A DNA stretch of 64,000 nt from Chelydra serpentina (lineage: Eukaryota; Chordata; Testudines; Chelydridae): the NCBI GenBank assembly GCA_037349315.1, contig JBAIAC010000026.1, positions 23,031,501 through 23,095,500 of the forward strand. Direction: 5' to 3'. Below the pieces are notes generated by a model, which saw only the letters and a program-made list of their open reading frames with translations, ran no database searches and was not told the origin of the DNA. Below are positions 1-11,470 of this stretch, piece by piece; the stretch's first letter is position 1, and each line of letters begins with the position of its first letter. Position numbers and translations under genes: made by a program.

Positions 1-61
1 CTTTCCGTTTGGTCTCCAAAATTGTGGGTATAAAAATCAGAGTTTTGGTTTGAGACTCTTC

Positions 62-180
62 TAGGGTGACTAGACAGCAAGTGTGAAAAATCGGGACATG
101 GGGTGGCGGGCGGGGTATAGGAGCCTATATAAGAAAAAGACCCAAAAATCAGGACAGTCCCTATAAAATTGGGACATCTA
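62..180 (-). mobile_element. hAT-like MITE, family A copy 1
   Basis: This is a 119-bp non-autonomous element. It starts TAGGGTGAC and ends GACATCTA, and is flanked on both sides by the perfect 8-bp direct repeat GACTCTTC (54-61 and 181-188). The same family recurs in the opposite orientation at 16040, 17527 and 32510. The inner part (gtgaaaaatcgggac, ataggagcctatataag) matches those copies. The 8-bp target duplication and terminal GGTGACC motif point to the hAT superfamily. No coding capacity is present. Confidence 0.88.
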
Positions 181-295
181 GACTCTTCTAAAAATTTGGC
201 CCTAGAATCAAATTTGTACTCTGATCTGTAGATTATGTATTAATTATATTAATTAAAGAAGAATTCCCAGTTATCACTTTGAGGGTAGACAGGTT

Positions 296-335
296 CTTGT
301 CCCAAGCCACTATACCTTGTCCCAAGCCACTATAC
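296..335 (+). repeat. 20-bp direct tandem duplication
   Basis: The unit CTTGTCCCAAGCCACTATAC occurs twice back to back with no mismatch. Nothing nearby suggests a function. It looks like a recent slippage or unequal-exchange event in intergenic DNA. Confidence 0.85.
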
Positions 336-959
336 TTAATATAGGGGTTTCCCCCCTTTCCCTTATTTGTATTTCCTCATCCTACTAATGTTGAGGTGCC
401 CTTATTCTACAGGTGAGTATATTAATATGTGTAACTACCATTTTGGCTCATGATCATACCCATCACCCCTTGCTTAAGTGGATTTGCAGTTATTACTTCC
501 ATGTTCCTTGCAGTAGCACTTACTGGAACTCTCTAGCTCCTACCATTGAGCAAGCTCTTCTTAAGGCATGGCTACACTTGCGAGTTAGAGTGCATTGAAG
601 CAGCCCTGTGGGCTTTACTCATGACGCGTCCACACTGGCAAGGCACGTAGAGCGCCCGGACTCCGCGGCAAGAGCGCTCCTGGTACTCCACCTCGGCGAG
701 AGGCATAATGCTTGGTGCACCCTGGCTGGAGCACCGCGATGCCAGTGTGGACGCCCTCTTAATGTGCTCTGATCGGCCTCCAGAAGTGTCCCACGATGCC
801 TGTTCTAGCCACTCTGGTCATCACTTGGAACTCTACTGCCCTGCCCTCAGATGACCAACCGTCAGACCCGCCTTTTAAATTCTCTGGGAATTTTGAAAAT
901 CTCCTTCCTGTTTGCTCAGCCAGGCGTGGAGTGCTCTCAGCAAATCTTTCCAGGTGACC

Positions 960-1479
960 ATGCCTCCATGCGCCAGGCGATCCCCAGTATGGAGCAATGG
1001 CGAAGTGCTGGACCTCATCAGTGTTTGTGGGGAGGAAGCTGTCTAGTCCCAGCTGCACTCCAGCCACAGAAATTACAGTACCTTTGGGCAGATATCAAGG
1101 GACATGATGGAAAGGGGCCATGACCGGGCTGCACTGCAGTGCAGGGTTAAAGTGTAGGAGCTGTGGAATGCCTACTGCAAAGTCTGCGAGGCAAACAGCT
1201 GCTCTGGTGCTGCCCCCGCGACCTGCCATTTCTACAAAAAGCTGGACGCAATTCTGGGGGGCAACTCCACCTCCACTCCGAGGAGCACCATGGACACTTC
1301 AGAGCCCAGTTCAACCAGGCAAGAGGAGGAGGAAAGTGGGAGCGAGGGTGCTGAGGAGGAGGAAGACACCCCGGCCTCCCTAGATGCATGCAGCCAGGAG
1401 CTGTTCTCAAGCCAGGAGGAAGGTAGCCAGTTGCGGCGGCTGGTGCTTGGGGAAGGACAAACACCAGAGGACGTGCCCG
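960..1479 (+). pseudogene. Myb/SANT-like Harbinger accessory gene, two nonsense codons
   Basis: In one frame from ATG 960 the translation shows a Myb/SANT-like DNA-binding domain: VWSNGEVLDLISV near the start, then QISRDMMERGHDRAALQCR, then TCHFYKKLDAILGG. An acidic tail rich in Glu and Ser follows (MDTSEPSS, then runs of E). Partner proteins of this type assist the Harbinger transposase by binding DNA and directing nuclear import. Two in-frame stops break it, TAG at 1044-1046 and TAG at 1155-1157, so no full protein can be made. The frame ends at a possible splice donor, CCCG|GTAAGC (intron from 1480), which suggests the original gene had a second exon. It converges on the transposase remnant, as is usual for the element. 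Confidence 0.8.
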
Positions 1480-1884
1480 GTAAGCGGCTTTTATTTTGGG
1501 AAGGAAGTTATTCGGTTCGGGCTCTTGGGGCGAGGAGAGTTAGGGCTGCATGCATGCCTAGATGCGGAATAGGGCGTTGATGTGCACTCTCACATCGCGG
1601 TAATCGGCCTCAGTGATCTCTTCAAAGGTCTCAGGCAGAAGCTGTTCAATGTGCTTTTGCAGGTTCCTTGGGGGCACTATTGTGCTCCTTGTCCCAGTCA
1701 GGCTAACGTGTTCACACCACTGTGTCGTGAGGGGCAGGGGAACCATTGCTGCACACAGGCAAGCTGCATATGGGCCAGGGAGGAAGCCGCATTGCAGTCG
1801 AAGACCCTCCCTTGCTTCCCAGGTCACCATCAGCAGCGAGATATCTTCCAGGACAAACTCCTGTGGAAAAAGTGGGGACAGTGT

Positions 1885-2490
1885 TCAGTGCGGGGCGAGC
1901 TCATCACACAGTCCCATGAAAGTGGCTTTTCTCATCCAAAAGTTCTGCAGCCACTGCTCGTCATTCCAGACTTGCACGACGATGTGATCCCACCACTCAG
2001 TGCTTGTTTCCTGAGTCCAAAAGCAGTGTTCCACGGTGGAGAGCATGTCCGTGAATGCCACAAGCAATCTCGTGTCATATGTGTTACGTGAGTCGCCATC
2101 ATCATCGGACTTCTCACTGTCAGTTTGTAGCTTAAGGAGTAACTTGACTGCCAAACGTGATGTGCTGGCGAGACCCATCAGCATATTCTTCAGCACTTCA
2201 GGATCCATTCCCGTAGACCGAAAGGGAAGACAGAGCGCGCAGTACAAAAAACGTTGAAAGATGGCACCAAATGTGGACGGAAGCACAGGGATTGCTGGGA
2301 TGCAAAGCGATGCATCACGGGGTGTTGGGACAGAACCCAGAATGCTCCGCACCCTCTGCACCAGCCACAGCGCCAGAAATGGGAAGAGGTGCTCTGTGGG
2401 ACAGCTGCTCATAATGCACCACTCCCAATGCCACTGCAAGTGCCGCAAATGTGGCCACGCCAATGCGCTTGCAGCTGATAGTGCGGACAC
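1885..2490 (-). pseudogene. Harbinger transposase N-terminal fragment (HARBI1-like)
   Basis: The minus-strand frame ends with a motif typical of the N-terminal half of turtle HARBI1-like transposases (WNDEQWLQNF, then RKATFMGLCDELAP). The frame stops directly after it. The DDE nuclease core that should follow, with its DGTHI-type and GDxxYP-type motifs, is not found further along the minus strand of the element. The remaining 1558-1830 open stretch (ending PETFEEITEADYRD...) has no match I can name. The apparent start near 2490 is uncertain because the frame may simply be open upstream. This is a defective remnant. The calling motif is recognised from memory. Confidence 0.7.
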
Positions 2491-3149
2491 ACTGCAGCGC
2501 TTTCCATACTGCGCTCTCCGGGGGCTGGTTTAACTCACAGTGCTTTACATCTGCAAGTGTAGCTGTGCCCTTAGTTCCCAAAATCTAAAGGTAACTGTTA
2601 ATCTATGCCAAGGGTTACAGCCTATTAATCACACTTATGCTAATTTATGCTTCAGCTAATATCTTACTGGATACACGCCTGCAGGTTTCTTGCATTACAG
2701 CTGAATATAATGAAATCAGGCCAGTGAATATAATATGCAAGCTTGCCCTATGAGCTACAAATTACAATTCATGATTTAGAGAGAAAACATTGTTTGTATG
2801 TACAAATCATAGGGAATATTTAAGACCTGTGCATGTGTAAATTTGCATTCAAAACTGCAGGTGAAACTAAGTGCTTAATTTGTATGCACAATAAATGCAA
2901 CTGAATACGCAAAGGCATGATTTTTTTGCCTGCAAAAACCACTTTCATATGAAATTACAGTATTGATGTGTCCTAATTAGCCACACAAATGCAGCTACAA
3001 GAATTCTATCAGATAACCTCACAAATTTTTACAGGTACAAATTCACAGTTGTGAGATTGCAAAATTAGGGGTTGTTTTTGAAACTTCAACCCCATGGGTT
3101 CTTCATGGCATTCAGGTTGGAACTAACAGGCTTTTTGTCAGAATTTATT

Positions 3150-3407
3150 TCCCAGTTTTGCATTAAGTCCTAGTGCAACAGCTACTGGCTGGTCCAACAT
3201 TTAATAGTGCAATTTCCTCTTCCTATGGGACTTCATATGTTTTATTATAAATCATGTGAGAGTGCCCAATATGTATCAGCAGCCCAAGCTTTAATTGTTT
3301 CCTTTCACAGTTCCCCACCACATGCATTGGGAATTAGAGCCACTTGGGACGGGAGAAATGTGGGGGGAAAGGTCTCCTGTGCTCAAAAATATTCTGAAAC
3401 TTTTCAG
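3150..3407 (+). repeat. Diverged direct duplication, copy 1
   Basis: This stretch is colinear with 5300-5524. Shared landmarks in order are a run resembling CAACAGCTACTGG, CAACATTTAATAGTGC, GGGACTTCAT, AAATCATGT, CAATATGTA, GCCCAAGCTTTA and AAAATATTCTGAAACTTTTC. Identity is imperfect, with indels. It is either an ancient local duplication or two insertions of one unnamed repeat. Confidence 0.7.
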
Positions 3408-3683
3408 ATTGTTCTCCTATTTCACAAACCCCAGCAATTCTCCAACAAGAGCACTTTGCTTTTCATGGGAAATGACTCAGACTTCAGCAAAAATGTGCTT
3501 TTCCAAATAAATTCATGATATCATATGGCATAAAATAAAATAAAAAATAAAGCTCATTTCCTGGATCTGGCTGGACAGCTCTCCTCGTGTTGGACCCTCC
3601 AGCAGTGGTCTTTGGCATCTCTCTCTCCCTCTGATCATGCCCCATTCTCTCTCTTCCTAGTGTGCTCTTTCTCTAAAGAGTTG

Positions 3684-3748
3684 ATCCTGATCCCATTAAA
3701 GTCAATGGGAGTTTTACCACTGGCTTCAATGGGAGCAGGATCAAGCCC
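3684..3748. repeat. Dispersed palindromic repeat (GAAGTCAATGG family)
   Basis: It contains AAAGTCAATGGGAG and, after a few bases, GGCTTCAATGGGAGCAGGAT. Together they form an imperfect hairpin. Related copies occur near 7131, 8500, 24115, 27515, 28600 and 63385. I recognise it as a widespread amniote repeat fragment but cannot name the family. Confidence 0.6.
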
Positions 3749-5299
3749 TAAATGCCTCACTTGTCTCTCTTTGCCCAGGTCCTCCCTCTGTCCCCATTCA
3801 CCTTCTCTTTTCCCTTGCTCTCTCTCACTCTCTGTCTCACTGTCCTCCAAACACAAATATTCTCTCATATCCTTGTTTAGGATGCTACAAATTTGGGCTT
3901 CACCATATGTCTAGATTGGCACACACGATGAGGCTGCACTGGGCATGCCAATTCTGGAATAAGATGGGATTCTTGGCGTGCTCATTTGCTCAGCATTTCA
4001 TTGCTGTTGTTTTAACTATTTCTATGTACCGTGCTTTTAGCCTGCCTGGGATCAAGCAAGAACTTCTGCTAAATCATGACAGATGGGAGATACTGATTTA
4101 GATTACATCACTGGCAACTGTATGATGTATCAAAGGGAAAGTAGACCTGCTGAAAGACAGCCTCCATACTTTCACTTTCTCTATGAAAGCAGCACAGCTG
4201 AGAGGGAAAGATGAAATACAAGTTAATGTCCTTCTAGGGCCACTATCTTGGAGTTACCAACATTCTAATTCAAAGGCCAGCGAAGGATTCCCATTAACCC
4301 CAATAATCATAGGACAGGCCCATAGGGCATTAAATATGTAATTTTTAAAAGCTGTTACTCAGTTATTAACAAATAAATAAAACTTCCAGTATGCATCCAG
4401 GTAAGACCTATAATATTTTCACTATTTGAATCCTTTTTCCATTGAATACTGAACTGTTTAAAATAAATTTAATCCAGTGGAAGGATACAGTAAACAATGT
4501 ATGTATGTATACGTCAATGATGTACGTTGGAGAATATGCTGAGCCATTGATCAAAAATGTAGGTATCAGCTATTACAGCTGATTAATTTAAATTAATTAA
4601 AAAAAATTCTTCTTAAAAAAATCTTGGGTTTACTAACCCAGAGAATATTTACTTTCATATTTGCAAGTAGCATTCCCCACAATGCAAAATATACGTAAAG
4701 CTTTTTAAAAATATTTATATTACCTACATGTTAATTTAAAGTCAGAGCTGTGTGTTTTTACGTGGTAAACACATACGGACTTTTTTATAATAAATGTTGC
4801 CACTGGACTTATTTCAGTCTTTCATATATTCTAACAGAAATGTTGTAAATATTCTTCACATGCCTAATAATACAATGGAGATTTGAGAATCACTGTATAT
4901 GGGGGGTCATGTCATGGTGCTCTTGTAGTCAGTGGCACAATCCCATCAATAGGCATGGGATTGGGCCCATTCAGTATCCAGTAGTAAAATAAGTCAAGGA
5001 ACTGTTGGTATAAAAACCAGTCCTGTTCTCCTTACACAGACATGAGTTCCAATGAAGTCCATGGAATTACTTAGCACAATAAAGCATGAAGGATTTGCCC
5101 ACAGAATTCTGTAGTTAATACCACTTCATGGAATGTACAGATGCTGATTTCCAGCTCTGAATTTGTGACCTAAAAAACATTAGTTTCAGATAGGAATCTG
5201 TTGCTAACAGTTTAACTGGCCTGGTGAATCAACTTAAGTGTGAAAACAACTAAAAAAAGCCACTAGATCACATTTCCTGTCTAGAAACAGCTGGATTCT

Positions 5300-5524
5300 G
5301 TTCCTGTTCTAAACCCCAGTATAACAGCTATTGGTTAGTCCGACATTTATCAGTGCCATTTCCTCTGCCCGAGGGACTTCATCTACCTTGCTGTAAATCA
5401 TGTAAAAGGCTCAATATGTAATGGTAGCCCAAGCTTTACTTGTTTTCTTACATAGCCACATGCACTAAGAAGTATGGATAGGAGAACTGGGTGGGAGAAG
5501 CTATAAAAATATTCTGAAACTTTT
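5300..5524 (+). repeat. Diverged direct duplication, copy 2
   Basis: This is the partner of 3150-3407. It has the same order of landmarks: TAACAGCTATTGG, GACATTTATCAGTGCC, GGGACTTCAT, AAATCATGT, GCCCAAGCTTTA and AAAATATTCTGAAACTTTTC. It is shorter by internal deletions. Confidence 0.7.
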
Positions 5525-6641
5525 CTGTGGTCATTATTCAGCAAAACGCCTACGGTCTTGTGTGGGAGTTTTGACTAAGTAGGAGTGCAGGTTTAGCTTT
5601 GAACTCCATCTTAACTGTGTCATGTGAATGATTAGAAAATGCAGAGTCCCTGCGCAGAGAATGAGAAGTGCTAATCTGTGTTTTACAGTCACTCATTGTA
5701 AATTGCTGTCAGAAAAGGTCCCTTTACCATGCTGTCTGCACCCAAGAACCTAACGATCTGAATACAAAATTAATCCAATAAAACTAATCAAGTGACTAGA
5801 AGTAGTGGATAAAGCTAAAACTAGGGAAAGTCATGTGGAGTAGGTCTCTGTAGATTGGTAAAATGAAAAATAACCTCTGCCACCCAGAAAATACAGGCAG
5901 TGCAGGCATCAAGGACCAGCTTTGTGACACTGTGACCCAGTTCTGCTCCCAGTGATGTCAGTGGTAGGACCCCAATCCACTTCCACGGGAACAACTCCAA
6001 GCTTTCTAGCTACTCAATCAAGATACACATCTACTTTTTGACATGTTTTGGGCACAAAGCCATTGTTCGATACTTGCTTGGTTCTCAGCATGTACATGAC
6101 TCCTGGGATGATACGGTGCCAGATTTCCATCCACCATACCTGTCCTTCTCAGTGGTTAGCTATTACATTTGAGAAGCTAGATGTAATAACTCCATGAAAC
6201 TGCTTGATCCGACTAGGTAAATTACACTGAAATATTTAGGTTGAAAGAATTAATTCTGTCATGTGGGATCCCAATTTTCTCTACATGAGTCCCTCCCTCC
6301 AGCTCTCAGAGCATTACAGTGTGAGGATTCCTTTCCAGCTGAGGAGATGCACACAACTCCCCACAGGACTTTGAGTGCAGCTCCTGCATTGGCTAGAGGG
6401 GTTCCTCCTGAGTACCACCTGGCTCTCCATCCTGCCATGTGGCAGCGTCATGTTACCGCTGCACCACCAGGCTAGCTTGACAAGATTTCTTCTAAGTAGA
6501 AAACCTAATGGAATTAACAACATTTTACACTTACAGCTGGTTAATGATTCCTTTAGTTACTCACTCAGAACTATGCCATACCGAATGTACAGATCATGTA
6601 CAAGTGCTCAAATAAAGAGACACATGATGAACTTTCAGTGA

Positions 6642-6795
6642 GACTGTAAACTCTTTGGGGTGAGGATTGTCTGATTTTACCGTGTTTGCATAGCACCGAG
6701 CACAATGGGATCCTGGTCCAAGATTGGAGCTCCTAGTCACTACCACAATACAAATAAATAATAATATATAATAAAATAAATATAACACCATAATA
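6642..6795 (+). repeat. L2/CR1-like LINE 3' tail
   Basis: The start, GACTGTAAACTCTTTGGGG, followed by a GATTGTCTG segment and TAGCACCGAGCACAATGGGA, matches the 3' end pattern of L2/CR1-type LINE tails. It runs into an AATAAT-type simple tail at about 6750-6795. No coding part is present. Confidence 0.65.
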
Positions 6796-7124
6796 ATAAA
6801 ATTAATCATAATAATTTGGTCCCATAAACTGTAGACTGCAAAGCATTGTTTGCACAGATTTAATCTTTTAAGGCTCTTTTGTTATATGATTGATGTTATA
6901 TAATACTGGACTTGAGTCATAATAGAATACATCAGATATTGCAAGTCACGTTCAAACCACATGCATCTAATTTAAAGTTAATTGCTTATGCGTGATATAT
7001 ACAGAGATTTCATGACTGTGGTAAGAAATGGAGGCCCAGAATCGGAGATGCCAAGTTACACATCGTGTTAGGTGCTATAATATTCTACAAGGTAGGAAAC
7101 AGGAATAGTGGTCTTGATACTGCA

Positions 7125-7190
7125 CTATTGAAGTCAATGGGAGTTTTGCCATTGATTTAAAGAGATGCTGGATAAGATCCAGTGTGAGCA
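7125..7190. repeat. Dispersed palindromic repeat (GAAGTCAATGG family)
   Basis: GAAGTCAATGGGAGTTTTGC is followed by CATTGATTTAAAG, giving the same hairpin layout as at 3684. The right arm is more decayed. Confidence 0.55.
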
Positions 7191-7524
7191 ATGGCCTAAT
7201 ACGCATATGTTTCTCCTGACTCCGAACAGCCTTTCAAAGATCACATGCTGTCTTTGCATTGTGGAACTCAAGGTGTGCTGCATGGCAACAAACAAAACAT
7301 TTTAGATCCTGCAACCGGCTAAAATGGATGGACAGGGCCAGCTTTTGACATTAATTCATCTGTTGGAGAAAAGAAAATCACTGAGAAATCTGCACATTCT
7401 TTCCCCCATGTTCTCTGCTGAATGACTTTGTTGCACTTTACCTTGAATGGTCCCTAGAAATATGTTAACTACTTATGTGAAACTATTTGTTCTATCTTGT
7501 ATTTAGCTATGACACTCTGGGTGT

Positions 7525-7619
7525 GTCTACACTGCAATTAAAAACCCATGGCTGGCCCAAGCCAGCTGACTCAGGCTTGCAGGGCTTGGGCTAAGGGGCT
7601 CTTTAATTGCAGTGTAGAC
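7525..7619. mobile_element. Short palindromic MITE, 95 bp
   Basis: The ends are perfect inverted repeats: GTCTACACTGCAATTAAA at the left, and TTTAATTGCAGTGTAGAC at the right. The interior also pairs in part (GCCCAAGCC with GGCTTGGGC). I recognise it as a common turtle and archosaur MITE. The superfamily is not certain because no clear target duplication is seen. Confidence 0.75.
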
Positions 7620-8344
7620 TCAGAAAGTTTCACTTTCAGTCACACAGCATCCTATCCAGCACAGTCCTGCATTCTAGCCTATTAGCCCTTGTGCAACAGT
7701 GGTAATAACAGCGATATAAACAACCACCTTTCTTATACACAACATCAAGTGACCTCTGGGTGTTTTGCTTCTCTTGAGAAGGCATGGGCTGGATTCCACC
7801 TTATGCTAATTATTTGGGGTTAGAAGGAAGGAATCTTTCAATGTATCTATTTATCTCCCACTACTAAGTTTTCATGAAATAATATTGTATAGTCCTACAA
7901 TGACAAAGCTCAGGTCACCCAAGGCATTCCTCCATTACAGGAAATAACTCTGACAAAGATTCTTTTATTACTTTCCAGGTCACCTTTAAAATAGGAATAG
8001 GACATTTATTTTAAAGGCATCAAACCTGAATTAATGAAGTTCTACGTGTCCTGCCCTTTAGCCACGCTTGGATTACCCTCCTATCAAAGAAATAATTTAA
8101 GACACTTACCAAGTGCCAGCAAGTGAGGAACAAGAACACAGCGACCACCCGTCTTGGGCAATCATTACAATAGTGCGGATATGTGTGTCTCTTTTCCCTT
8201 CTGAGTCATGTATGTGATTAAGCAGTTCTCTCTACTAGAGGGGTTAAGAGCCTGACAGAAGAATTTTGAACTCAGCTGACTTTGGAATTGCTACTGGTGT
8301 AACTATTTCTGTGTTTCAGTCAAGTCTCTCAAAACACTTTCCAG

Positions 8345-8665
8345 TTATTAATCAGGTAAACCTTACAACACTCCTTGGGAGGGTGTGTGTAAGTATTATT
8401 ATACCCATTTTGTGGATCGGTGATTTGAGCTGTAGAAAGTTTAAGGGTTCATTCTTGTCCACAGTGACATCAATGGCATCAGCTTTGACAAGAGGGAGAT
8501 TAGGCTTCAGGGGCTTGATATTCAGCCACTGGAGTCAATGGAAAAACTGAGCTTTGAATCAGGCCCTAACTGTTTTGCTCAAGCCATACAGTGACCCACA
8601 GTTTAGAACTGAACCCGAGTGCTCAGACTTGCATTGCCCTGCTCTAACCACTAGTTTACAGTCCC
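8345..8665 (-). repeat. MIR-like CORE-SINE remnant, antisense, split by another repeat
   Basis: The antisense MIR landmarks are split in two. TTATACCCATTTTGTGGATC lies at about 8400. TGCTCAAGCCATACAGTGACC and GCTCTAACCACTAG lie at about 8575-8655. Between them (about 8446-8561) sits a copy of the CAATGG palindromic repeat. This suggests a later insertion into an older SINE. Confidence 0.5.
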
Positions 8666-9140
8666 TCACACATATACCCTGCAGCAATCTTCACTAAAAT
8701 GATGGCAGAATTTCTCCACTTTGCATGGTTGACAGTGTTGCTAAATAATGAATAACATATCCTATAGGATGAGAGTTTTTGAAAGTGGGAGAGGGAATGA
8801 GAGTAAAAGTGATGATTTTTGCCTGACATCATTAGGACTTGAGCCCTCAATTTATTCCAATCGGGAAAAAATAATTGTCCCCAGCCCCAGGTTTACATTT
8901 TACTTACAAACGTGCTTCTTTAATTCTGATCCACATTCATCCCAAGTTACTGTCAGACGGACTGCCTTAAAAATTTAAGTGAGGCTCAATTACATTATCA
9001 CTAATATGCGTTTTTTACATTTCAGCAGGATCAAAGAAAATACATTTGTAGCTGAGTATTACATGACAGGCCTGATCCTGCAGAACATTTACAATGAGAG
9101 TTGAGGGCATTCAGCACCTCCCAAGTTCAGGAGCTAATGA

Positions 9141-9247
9141 ATTATTTTAACAATGAGGGTAATTAACCACTGGAACAATTTATCAAGGGTTATGGGGGAT
9201 TCTCCCTGACAAGGAATTTTAAAATCAAGATTGGGATGTTTTTCTAA
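9141..9247 (+). repeat. CR1 LINE 3' fragment
   Basis: GTAATTAACCACTGGAACAA, then a TTATCAAGGG segment, then GGATTCTCC and AATCAAGATTGGGATGTTTT follow the usual CR1 3' region order. The copy is strongly truncated at the 5' end. Confidence 0.65.
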
Positions 9248-10209
9248 GGGGTAAGTCTACACTGCGATGGGAGGCATGCTTCCCAGCTGGGATAGACAGA
9301 TGTGCTAGCTCTGCTGGAGATGATGTAATCAGAGGTAGTACTGGACTGCCCTGGGGGTCTAGGCAGCTGGAGGGTGGGACATATTGCCCCAACACTAGCA
9401 TGTTTCTTCAGATGGGATATTATTAAACTGAGATCCCTTCTGCTCAGCTGCCCAAATGAATGTTCCAGGTCTCATGGCACTTTTTGATAAAAGCAACAAT
9501 AACTCTGGTGTCAATATTCCTTCCCCCACCCTCTGCAATGGATTTGGATGACAAAGGCAATAATTGCTACATTATTGCTGACTGAGGAATGACTGCCATA
9601 TTAGCCTACATGGGTCTGGAACCGTCAGTACAGTGTACAGCTACTAATTAGTGAAGTACTTTGGAATAGCTTGGGTATGAAAGCTGCTCTGTGAAGCCAA
9701 ATTCCATTGTACCCCTGCCTGTAGTTCTTAAATTATAACAGATACAATAATCTACAGGCCTTTCGTGCCCCATTCTTCACACGTGAAAACATAATGACAG
9801 CCCAACTATTTAGAACCATCCTTTAAATACCCCACCAGACATGGATTGTTTTGAGATCTAATGCCATTTTAAGTGTCCCATCTGGTCATTTAAATGCTCT
9901 GCATTACTGCAGGGATATGATGATGATGAACAAGTGTCTACCTCAGCTAGAGGCCCATGGTCATAGTGAACACCACTCCCGCCGGGAAGAAAACCCCACG
10001 CAGGAAAAGATGAAACGCTCCTTATTTCCAGAATGTTGAGTTCGCGGGGGGTATTTCAATGTATAGCCTTGCACAGCATTAGCGTTGCGGGGTCGCTTAG
10101 CTTGGGGGTATTGTACTCTGGTGTTCACCTTATTTTCTAAGTAAGGCAGGTAGATTTTGTTTTGTTTTTTAAGATTTTCTGGGGGCGGGTTACTTTCTGC
10201 AGGCCCCGG
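9248..10209. other. Intergenic, no gene seen
   Basis: The left end (about 9248-9330, TAAGTCTACACTGCGATGGG) looks like one end of a MITE without its partner. The remainder is unique-looking sequence with no supported feature. Confidence 0.5.
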
Positions 10210-11470
10210 TTGATTTTTGCACAATGCCACGTGCCCCCCCACGGCAGGAGAGCTCCAAACGCGTCCATCTCTTTGGTCCCCTTCCTTGATTCAAACCGTC
10301 ACGCCTGACTCGCCCCTGCGACCAACGAACACCCACCGCGCATTTCTGTCGCGGCCGGCCCAGCTCCCGGCTCCGCTGGCCCAGCTGCAGCAGGGACCGG
10401 GGCACCACGCGCGGGCCGCTCCGCGCGCGGGTGCTGGTGCCTGCTCCCCGGGCTCGCGGCGGGACAGACGCCCTGGCTCTTTGCAGGGCGGAGGCTTGTT
10501 CCAAGCGGCTGAGGCGGGAGCGGGGCTCACCCTCCCCTGCCTCTGCTGCTGTTTGAACCACAGCCACGGTGCGAATGAAGCAGGGGGCGGATCGCGGGGG
10601 AACCCCAGGGCGGAATTGGTCCCGAGGCCTGGGGAGCTGTGTGGCCCCGCCAGCCCAGCGCAGACCCGCCAGCCTGCGGGGAGGGTCCCGGCTCTGCCTG
10701 GGGGAGGCCGGGAGGAACCCGCCCCCAGCCCCTGCACCTGTCCGGGGCGCGGCCGCGCGGAGCGCTCGCGCCAAGGGGAACCTGCCTCGTGCTGCCCGGC
10801 GCCGCGTGCCCGGCTCCGGGGCTGGGGTTGGTTTGTTTTTAATAGCGCGCAGCAAGCCGGGACCCGCCGCAGCATCCAGCAGCCCGTGAATGGGGCGCTT
10901 TGCCCCAGGCGAGCTCCAGCCCTGCTGCGTCGGCGCCTCCCCACTCCCCGAGCTCGCGTGGGCGGGCGCCGAGCGGGCCGGGGAGGGGTCGGACCCCCTA
11001 CGCCTGACTGGTCCCAGGTGCCCCCAAACCAGCCGCCGCGCGCTGGCCCGAAGCCCTCGGGAGACACTCGCGGGGCTGGATTGTCAGCCCGGGACATGGG
11101 AGTTAGTCCGAGCGAGCGAGACAGGGCAGCCAACGCACAGGTGCGCATCACGCGTTCACACCGGGGCGGGGGGAGGCTACCCCCCGAGCTGCTGTAATGC
11201 GAACTGTGCCCGACTGGGCTCCCCCAGACACAGCTGCTGCCGGGAGCCATGAACTCAACCCCGAGCGGCGCCTGGGCCGGGAACACAAACTTCCTGCAGA
11301 ACAACGGGGCCGGGAGACTCAAGCGGGGCTAAAACCATCGACTCCGGACCGCGGCCGAGCAGGGCATGGGATAAAGTGCGTGTGCACCTTCCCGAGCGGA
11401 CGCAAAGCCAGGAGCCCCAAATCCTTCCCGGAGTGACCCCAGAAGAGCTGGGCGCAGGGAGCGCCGGAGT
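10210..11470. promoter_or_regulatory. CpG-rich island without an assigned gene
   Basis: About 1.2 kb is very GC-rich and dense in CpG (for example GCGCGCGGGTGC and GGGCGCGGCCGCGCGG), in sharp contrast to the AT-rich DNA on its left. It lies more than 3 kb beyond the CEBPA stop codon. Long open frames exist on both strands, but they overlap each other and are rich in Arg, Pro, Gly and Ala, which is what GC-rich random sequence gives. I see no known domain. It could be a CEBPA-linked enhancer, an alternative promoter or a non-coding RNA promoter. A run of 15 C at 11510-11524 follows directly. Confidence 0.6.

Larger units (their letters stand above)
564..2570. mobile_element. Decayed PIF/Harbinger DNA transposon
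   Basis: The 2.0-kb element has terminal inverted repeats: AGGCATGGCTACACTTGC at the left and, read inward from the right, GGGCACAGCTACACTTGC. It is flanked by the 3-bp target duplication TTA (561-563 and 2571-2573), the hallmark of PIF/Harbinger. It carries two converging gene remnants, a Myb/SANT-like gene on plus (960-1479) and a transposase N-terminal fragment on minus (1885-2490). A further minus-strand open stretch at 1558-1830 is unassigned. The catalytic part of the transposase is not recognisable, so the copy is dead. I recognise the family as one that is common in turtles. Confidence 0.85.
2574..6641. other. Intergenic, AT-rich, no gene seen
   Basis: No exon-like frame or gene-like motif is visible. 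The block holds an old direct duplication (3150-3407 and 5300-5524) and a palindromic dispersed repeat near 3684-3748. The plus-strand open frames around 3.2-4.1 kb are short and unlike any protein I know. Confidence 0.6.

Noticed and set aside
10217..11322. Long overlapping open frames on both strands (over 320 codons each) in the CpG island
   Set aside because: They overlap antisense, are dominated by Arg, Pro, Gly and Ala, show no domain, and are what a GC-rich sequence with few stop codons produces.
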